Assembly (NCBI GenBank): GCA_905235755.1
Contig: CAJONA010000116.1
Coordinates: forward strand, 4,949-13,648
Origin: an uncultured Clostridia bacterium
Lineage (GTDB): Bacteria; Bacillota; Clostridia; Oscillospirales; CAG-272
DNA: 8,700 bases
Direction of reading: 5' to 3'
In this document: positions 4,929-8,700 of the stretch, one piece after another
How positions within the stretch are numbered: the stretch's first letter is position 1
How the letters are laid out: the number at the start of each line of letters is the position of its first letter
Translations under genes and position numbers: made by a program
The notes under the pieces: generated by a model
Databases searched by the model: none
Told to the model about the DNA's origin: nothing
The model's input: only the letters and a program-made list of their open reading frames with translations

Positions 4929-4951
4929 CAATAACCTTAAAGGAGGAAAAA

Positions 4952-5584
4952 ATGAAGAAAGGTATCATTGGAAAGAAGATCGGCATGACGCAGATCTTCG
5001 ACGAAATCGGAAACGTTATTCCGGTTACGGTAATTGAGGCAGGCCCGTGTGTGGTCGCTCAGAAAAAGACCGTTGAAAAAGACGGTTACAGCAGTGTTCA
5101 GCTCGGATTTGAAGACGTTGCGGAAAGAAAACTCACCAAAGCCGAAAAGGGACATTTCGCAAAAGCGGGCGTTTCGATGAAGAAACACCTCAAAGAATTC
5201 AGACTCGACGACGCCGAAAAGATGAACGTAGGCGATATCGTGAGCGCTGACGTATTCGTCAAAGGCGACAGAGTAGACGTTACGGGTATCACAAAAGGTC
5301 GCGGATACAGCGGCGTCATCAAGAGATGGAACGCGCACAAGCTCCGCATGACTCACGGCGTAGGCCCCGTTCACCGTCAGCCCGGTTCCATGGGCGCTAA
5401 CTCGACTCCGTCGAGAATCTACAAAAACAAGAAAATGGCAGGTCAGTACGGTAATGAACAGGTAACTATTCAGAACCTCGACGTTGTTAAAGTTGACGCA
5501 GAGAAGAATCTCATCGCCGTAAAAGGCGCGATTCCCGGCTCTCGCGGAGGTATTGTGTTCATCCGCAATACCGTGAAAAACTGA
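4952..5584 (+). CDS. rplC: 50S ribosomal protein L3
   Basis: L3 binds 23S rRNA early in 50S assembly, and its long loop reaches toward the peptidyl transferase centre. 210 residues, normal length. Seen: the N-terminal KKGIIGKKIGMTQIF (2-16) and the central loop region TGITKGRGYSGVIKRW (111-126) through HGVGPVHRQPGSMGANSTPS (135-154), KKMAGQYGNEQVTIQNLDVV. At the position of E. coli Gln150, which is methylated, this protein reads SMGAN, as usual in Bacillota. Start ATG 4952 has AGGAGG five bases upstream (4941-4946). It is preceded by the structured spacer and followed 16 bp later by rplD. Confidence 0.98.
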   Translation: MKKGIIGKKIGMTQIFDEIGNVIPVTVIEAGPCVVAQKKTVEKDGYSSVQLGFEDVAERKLTKAEKGHFAKAGVSMKKHLKEFRLDDAEKMNVGDIVSADVFVKGDRVDVTGITKGRGYSGVIKRWNAHKLRMTHGVGPVHRQPGSMGANSTPSRIYKNKKMAGQYGNEQVTIQNLDVVKVDAEKNLIAVKGAIPGSRGGIVFIRNTVKN

Positions 5585-5600
5585 GAAGGAGGAATGAACA

Positions 5601-6227
5601 ATGGCAAACATTAAAGTGGTTAACATGACCGGTGCCGAAGTTGGAACGATGGAACTTTCCGACGCGGTATTCTCGGTAACAGTCAATGCGGCCGTTCTTC
5701 ATGCAGCTGTAAGAGCGTATCTCCTCAATCAGAGACAGGGCACACAGTCAACACTCACAAGAACGGAAGTTTCCGGCGGCGGCAAGAAGCCTTGGCGTCA
5801 AAAGGGAACGGGCAGAGCACGTCAGGGCTCGACACGCGCTCCGCAATGGACGCACGGCGGCGTAGCTCTCGGACCGAAACCGAGAACGTACAAGACCGAC
5901 CTCAATAAAAAAGTAAAACGTCTCGCGCTCAAAGGTGCGCTTTCGGCTAAACTTTCATCCGATGAGATAATCGTCGTCGACGCTATCACAATCGATGAAT
6001 ACAAGACGAAGACGATGGCGAATATGCTTTCCGCTATCGGCGCCGGCGGCAAGACTCTCGTAGTCCTCGCTGAAAACAACGAGTTTGTAAAGGGCAGCCT
6101 TTCCAACATCAAGGGCGTTAAAACGGCGCTTGTAAACACGATCAACGTATATGACATACTCGATTGCAACAAGCTCGTTTTGGCACAGGGCGCGGCAGAA
6201 CAGATATCGGAGGTATATGCGCAATGA
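5601..6227 (+). CDS. rplD: 50S ribosomal protein L4
   Basis: L4 binds 23S rRNA, and its extended loop lines the exit-tunnel constriction with L22. In E. coli it also represses its own operon through the leader. 208 residues, normal. Seen: the loop from about residue 45 to 95, including KKPWRQKGTGRARQG (62-76), STRAPQWTHGGVALGPKPR (77-95) and KVKRLALKGALSAKL (104-118). ATG 5601 follows AAGGAGG at 5586-5592; an earlier ATG at 5594 is out of frame. Its TGA stop overlaps the rplW start (ATGA, 6224-6227), so the two are probably translationally coupled. Confidence 0.98.
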   Translation: MANIKVVNMTGAEVGTMELSDAVFSVTVNAAVLHAAVRAYLLNQRQGTQSTLTRTEVSGGGKKPWRQKGTGRARQGSTRAPQWTHGGVALGPKPRTYKTDLNKKVKRLALKGALSAKLSSDEIIVVDAITIDEYKTKTMANMLSAIGAGGKTLVVLAENNEFVKGSLSNIKGVKTALVNTINVYDILDCNKLVLAQGAAEQISEVYAQ

Positions 6228-6517
6228 AGACTTCATACGACATAATCATAAGACCGATCATTACCGAGGAAAGCCTTGAGGGAACAAAAACTCTTAAATA
6301 CACGTTTGAGGTGCTCCCCTCGGCGACAAAGCCGGAGATCGCCAAAGCGGTTGAAGAAGTTTTCGGAGTTCAGGTTGCTGACGTCAATACGGTAAGCATG
6401 AAGAAAAAACCGAAGACACTCGGCAGACACAGCGGCTATACAAAGGCTTGGAAGAAAGCGATCGTAACACTCAAAGAAGGCTCAAAGACGATATCGTTCT
6501 TTGACGGAATGATTTGA
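6224..6517 (+). CDS. rplW: 50S ribosomal protein L23
   Basis: L23 sits at the exit of the peptide tunnel and docks trigger factor and SRP. 97 residues, normal. Seen: DIIIRPIITEESL (6-18), YTFEVLPSATKPEIAKAVEEVFGV and the basic loop KKKPKTLGRHSGYTKAWKKAIVTL. ATG 6224 is chosen over an upstream in-frame Met at 6164, which lies inside rplD and would add 20 residues unlike the family. GGAGG at 6209-6213, ten bases upstream, lies inside the end of rplD, giving the ATGA overlap. Confidence 0.97.
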   Translation: MKTSYDIIIRPIITEESLEGTKTLKYTFEVLPSATKPEIAKAVEEVFGVQVADVNTVSMKKKPKTLGRHSGYTKAWKKAIVTLKEGSKTISFFDGMI

Positions 6518-6535
6518 TGAAGGAGGAGTTAAGAA

Positions 6536-7369
6536 ATGGCAACTATCAAATATAAACCTACGACTCCGGGCAGACGCGGCATGACAGTGCCGGATTTTGC
6601 CGAAATCACAAAGTATTCGCCTGAAAAGAGTCTTATCTGCGTAAAGAAAAAACACGCAGGCAGAAACAGCTACGGCAAGATCACCGTTCGTCATAAGGGC
6701 GGCGGCAACAGACAGAAATACAGAATAGTTGACTTCAAGCGTTCGTTCGAACTCGGCGACGCGAAGGTCATCGGCGTTGAATATGATCCCAACCGCACGG
6801 CGTATATCGCTCTCGTGGAATACGAGGACGGAACGAAGAAGTACATCATAGCTCCCGTAGGACTTACGGACGGCGATGTTATCTCTTCCGGAGCTGATGC
6901 TGATATCAAGCCGGGCAACACGCTCCCGATATCGAGCATCCCCGTCGGTACGCTCATATACAACATAGAGCTTTACCCCGGAAAGGGCGGTCAGCTCGTC
7001 CGCAGCGCCGGAACATCGGCACAGCTTATGGCTAAGGAAAACGGCATGGCTCAGGTCCGTCTCCCTTCCGGCGAAGTTCGCCTCGTCAGACTTGATTGCA
7101 AGGCTACGATAGGTCAGGTTTCCAACATCGACCACGAAAACGTCAAGGTCGGTAAAGCCGGCAAGACAAGACATAAAGGCATACGCCCGACTGTCCGCGG
7201 TTCCGTTATGAACCCGTGCGATCACCCTCACGGCGGTGGTGAAGGCAAGTCCCCGATCGGACGCCCGTCTCCCGTAACGCCTTGGGGCAAGCCGACAAAC
7301 GGTTATAAGACGAGAAACAAGAAGTCGAGAACAGAACAGTTCATCGTAAAACACAGAAACGGTAAATAA
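6536..7369 (+). CDS. rplB: 50S ribosomal protein L2
   Basis: L2 is a primary 23S rRNA-binding protein needed for subunit joining and a functional peptidyl transferase centre. 277 residues, normal. Seen: MATIKYKPTTPGRRGMT at the start, HKGGGNRQKYRIVDFKR, EYDPNRTAYIALVEYEDG, and the C-terminal MNPCDHPHGGGEG motif (about 225-237), which holds the functionally important histidine, then GRPSPVTPWGKPTNGYKTR. Cys follows NP where Val or another residue is common, which is not alarming. AGGAGG at 6521-6526 is nine bases upstream. Gene spacing is 18 bp after rplW and 20 bp before rpsS. Confidence 0.98.
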   Translation: MATIKYKPTTPGRRGMTVPDFAEITKYSPEKSLICVKKKHAGRNSYGKITVRHKGGGNRQKYRIVDFKRSFELGDAKVIGVEYDPNRTAYIALVEYEDGTKKYIIAPVGLTDGDVISSGADADIKPGNTLPISSIPVGTLIYNIELYPGKGGQLVRSAGTSAQLMAKENGMAQVRLPSGEVRLVRLDCKATIGQVSNIDHENVKVGKAGKTRHKGIRPTVRGSVMNPCDHPHGGGEGKSPIGRPSPVTPWGKPTNGYKTRNKKSRTEQFIVKHRNGK

Positions 7370-7389
7370 ACGTCAGGAGGAAGCAAGAA

Positions 7390-7671
7390 ATGAGTAGAAG
7401 CCTTAAAAAAGGACCTTTCGTCGAAGCCAAACTTTTTTCCAGGATTTCCGCCATGAATGAAAAAGGCGAGAAAAAGGTTATAAAGACTTGGTCGCGCGCC
7501 TCCGTAATATTCCCCGAATTTGTGGGACATACGATAGCGGTCCACGACGGAAGAAAACATGTTCCGGTATATATTACAGAGGACATGATAGGACACAGAC
7601 TCGGAGAGTTTGCGCCCACAAGAACATTCAAGGGCCATGCAGGCTCGAAGACATCGAACAACGGCAACTAA
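7390..7671 (+). CDS. rpsS: 30S ribosomal protein S19
   Basis: S19 lies in the 30S head near S13 and the A site. 93 residues, normal. Seen: SRSLKKGPFVEAKL (2-15), IKTWSRASVIFPEFVGHTIAVH and the signature GRKHVPVYITEDMIGHRLGE, then FAPTRTFKGHAG. ATG 7390 is nine bases after AGGAGG (7375-7380). Tightly packed between rplB and rplV with no internal promoter or terminator visible. Confidence 0.98.
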   Translation: MSRSLKKGPFVEAKLFSRISAMNEKGEKKVIKTWSRASVIFPEFVGHTIAVHDGRKHVPVYITEDMIGHRLGEFAPTRTFKGHAGSKTSNNGN

Positions 7672-7690
7672 GCAAAGGGAGGAAATATAA

Positions 7691-8029
7691 ATGGAAGCAA
7701 AAGCTTATCTTAAATATGTCAGAATATCCCCGCGCAAAGTTGAGATCGTGCTTGACCTCATCAGAGGCAAAGACGCCGGGACAGCGATGGCTATAATCAA
7801 AAACACACGCAAAGCGGCTTGCGAGCCTCTCGAGAAACTCCTCAAGAGCGCTATCGCAAACGCAGAGCACAACTTCGGCATGGATGTCAGCAAGCTCTAT
7901 GTGAGCGAATGCTTCGTTTGCCCGGGCCCGACTCTTAAGAGATGGCTCCCGCGTGCGAAAGGCAGCGCAGACAGACTGCTCAAGAGAACGAGCCACATAA
8001 CGATGGCTCTCAAAGAGAAAGAAAGCTAA
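7691..8029 (+). CDS. rplV: 50S ribosomal protein L22
   Basis: L22 contacts all 23S rRNA domains, and its beta-hairpin lines the exit tunnel opposite L4; changes there give macrolide resistance in other species. 112 residues, normal. Seen: AKAYLKYVRISPRKVEIVLDLIRGK at the N-terminus, NAEHNFGMD in the middle and the hairpin GPTLKRWLPRAKGSADRLLKRTSHIT, intact in length with no obvious insertion or deletion. GGGAGG at 7677-7682 is eight bases upstream of ATG 7691. It is 14 bp from rpsC, whose Shine-Dalgarno overlaps its stop codon. Confidence 0.97.
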   Translation: MEAKAYLKYVRISPRKVEIVLDLIRGKDAGTAMAIIKNTRKAACEPLEKLLKSAIANAEHNFGMDVSKLYVSECFVCPGPTLKRWLPRAKGSADRLLKRTSHITMALKEKES

Positions 8030-8043
8030 GGAGGTATTGAATA

Positions 8044-8700
8044 ATGGGTCAGAAAGTTAATCCGCACGGCTTAAGAGTCGGCGTTATCAAAGACTGGGAC
8101 TCCAGATGGTTCGAGAGCGACAAGAATTTCGGCGCAACTCTCGTATCTGACTACAAAGTCAGAAAATACCTCAAGGAGCTTCTTAAAGCCGCAGGCGTTC
8201 CGAAAATAGAAATCGAACGCACACCGGCGATCGTAAAAGTCAATATCCATTGCGCAAAACCCGGCATGGTGATCGGACGCGGCGGTTCGGAGATCGACAA
8301 GCTTCGCGCAAGTCTCGAAGCTATCGTAAATAAACCCGTATCGGTAAGCGTTACCGAGATAAGACAGCCCGACCTCGACGCGCAGCTCGTCGCAGAGAAC
8401 GTGGCCGCTCAGCTCGAAAAGAGAATAGCGTTCCGCCGTGCGATGAAACAGTCGATAGGCAGAACGATGAGACTCGGAGCAAAGGGTATCAAAATAATGA
8501 CAAGCGGACGTCTCGGCGGCGCGGAGATCGCGAGAAGCGAGAGCTACCACGAGGGAACGATACCGCTTCAGACTATCAGAGCGGACATCGACTACGGCTT
8601 TGCAGAGGCAAACACGACCTACGGCAAGATCGGCGTCAAATGCTGGATATACAAGGGCGAGGTCCTTGCAGACAAACTTGTCGCCGATGTTGCAGCGGCC
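8044..8700 (+). CDS. rpsC: 30S ribosomal protein S3 (3' end outside window)
   Basis: S3 forms the mRNA entry site of the 30S head with S4 and S5 and has helicase-like activity there. 219 codons are open to the window edge with no stop, so the gene is nearly complete (the family is about 210-240 residues). Seen: the start MGQKVNPHGLRVGVIKDWDS, a type 2 KH domain with the GRGG loop at residues 78-81 (MVIGRGGSEIDKLR), and the C-terminal domain SGRLGGAEIAR, EGTIPLQTIRADIDYGF and YGKIGVKCWIYKGE. ATG 8044 is eight bases after AAGGAGGT (8028-8035), which overlaps the rplV stop. Confidence 0.97.
   Translation, partial: MGQKVNPHGLRVGVIKDWDSRWFESDKNFGATLVSDYKVRKYLKELLKAAGVPKIEIERTPAIVKVNIHCAKPGMVIGRGGSEIDKLRASLEAIVNKPVSVSVTEIRQPDLDAQLVAENVAAQLEKRIAFRRAMKQSIGRTMRLGAKGIKIMTSGRLGGAEIARSESYHEGTIPLQTIRADIDYGFAEANTTYGKIGVKCWIYKGEVLADKLVADVAAA

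Noticed and set aside
4937..5686. Long minus-strand frame opposite rplC
   Set aside because: A shadow of strongly biased ribosomal codon use; its coding counterpart on plus is certain.
6482..7354. A 290-codon minus-strand frame opposite rplB
   Set aside because: Same shadow effect; no ribosome binding site and no recognisable family.
8071..8550. Minus-strand frame opposite rpsC
   Set aside because: A shadow of rpsC, which is certain from its KH domain and start motif.

Overview
The window looks like chromosomal DNA from a Gram-positive bacterium of the Bacillota, most likely a Clostridia/Oscillospirales-type organism of moderate GC. The evidence is strong AGGAGG-type ribosome binding sites on nearly every gene, many intrinsic terminators, clostridial-looking L3/L4/S10 sequences, and the gene mix (KDG kinase, AEC transporter, LURP-one protein). 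The genus cannot be fixed from the sequence alone.

Left part (1-3514), accessory metabolism. The 3' part of a 2-keto-3-deoxygluconate kinase gene enters from the left edge. It is followed on the same strand by a visibly AT-rich gene for an APH-fold kinase-like protein, probably acquired horizontally. A bidirectional terminator (1879-1910) separates this from a minus-strand AEC-family permease gene. Upstream of the permease lies another minus-strand gene, for a LURP-one/tubby-like protein, with its own terminator between the two.

Middle part (3515-4110), minus-strand tRNA genes. There are three: tRNA-Arg(CCG), then tRNA-Val(CAC), then tRNA-Ala(CGC) in the direction of transcription. All have C at the wobble position and read only G-ending codons. 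Arg and Val look like one transcript ending at a 20-bp perfect hairpin. Ala has its own extended -10 promoter and may read through into the LURP-one gene. A degenerate array of short hairpin units lies between Val and Ala.

Right part (4111-8700), the start of the S10 ribosomal protein operon on the plus strand: rpsJ, rplC, rplD, rplW, rplB, rpsS, rplV and rpsC (rpsC runs off the right edge). A sigma-A-like promoter at 4241-4269 is followed by a leader of about 250 nt with an attenuator-like hairpin, competing pairings and a closed domain just before the rpsJ ribosome binding site. A second structured spacer lies between rpsJ and rplC. The proteins build the 30S head and the 50S exit-tunnel region, and the tight spacing implies co-transcription.

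I see no clear novel multi-gene system. The most interesting candidates are the two structured RNA elements of the S10 operon, the C34-only tRNA cluster, and the atypical APH-like protein.
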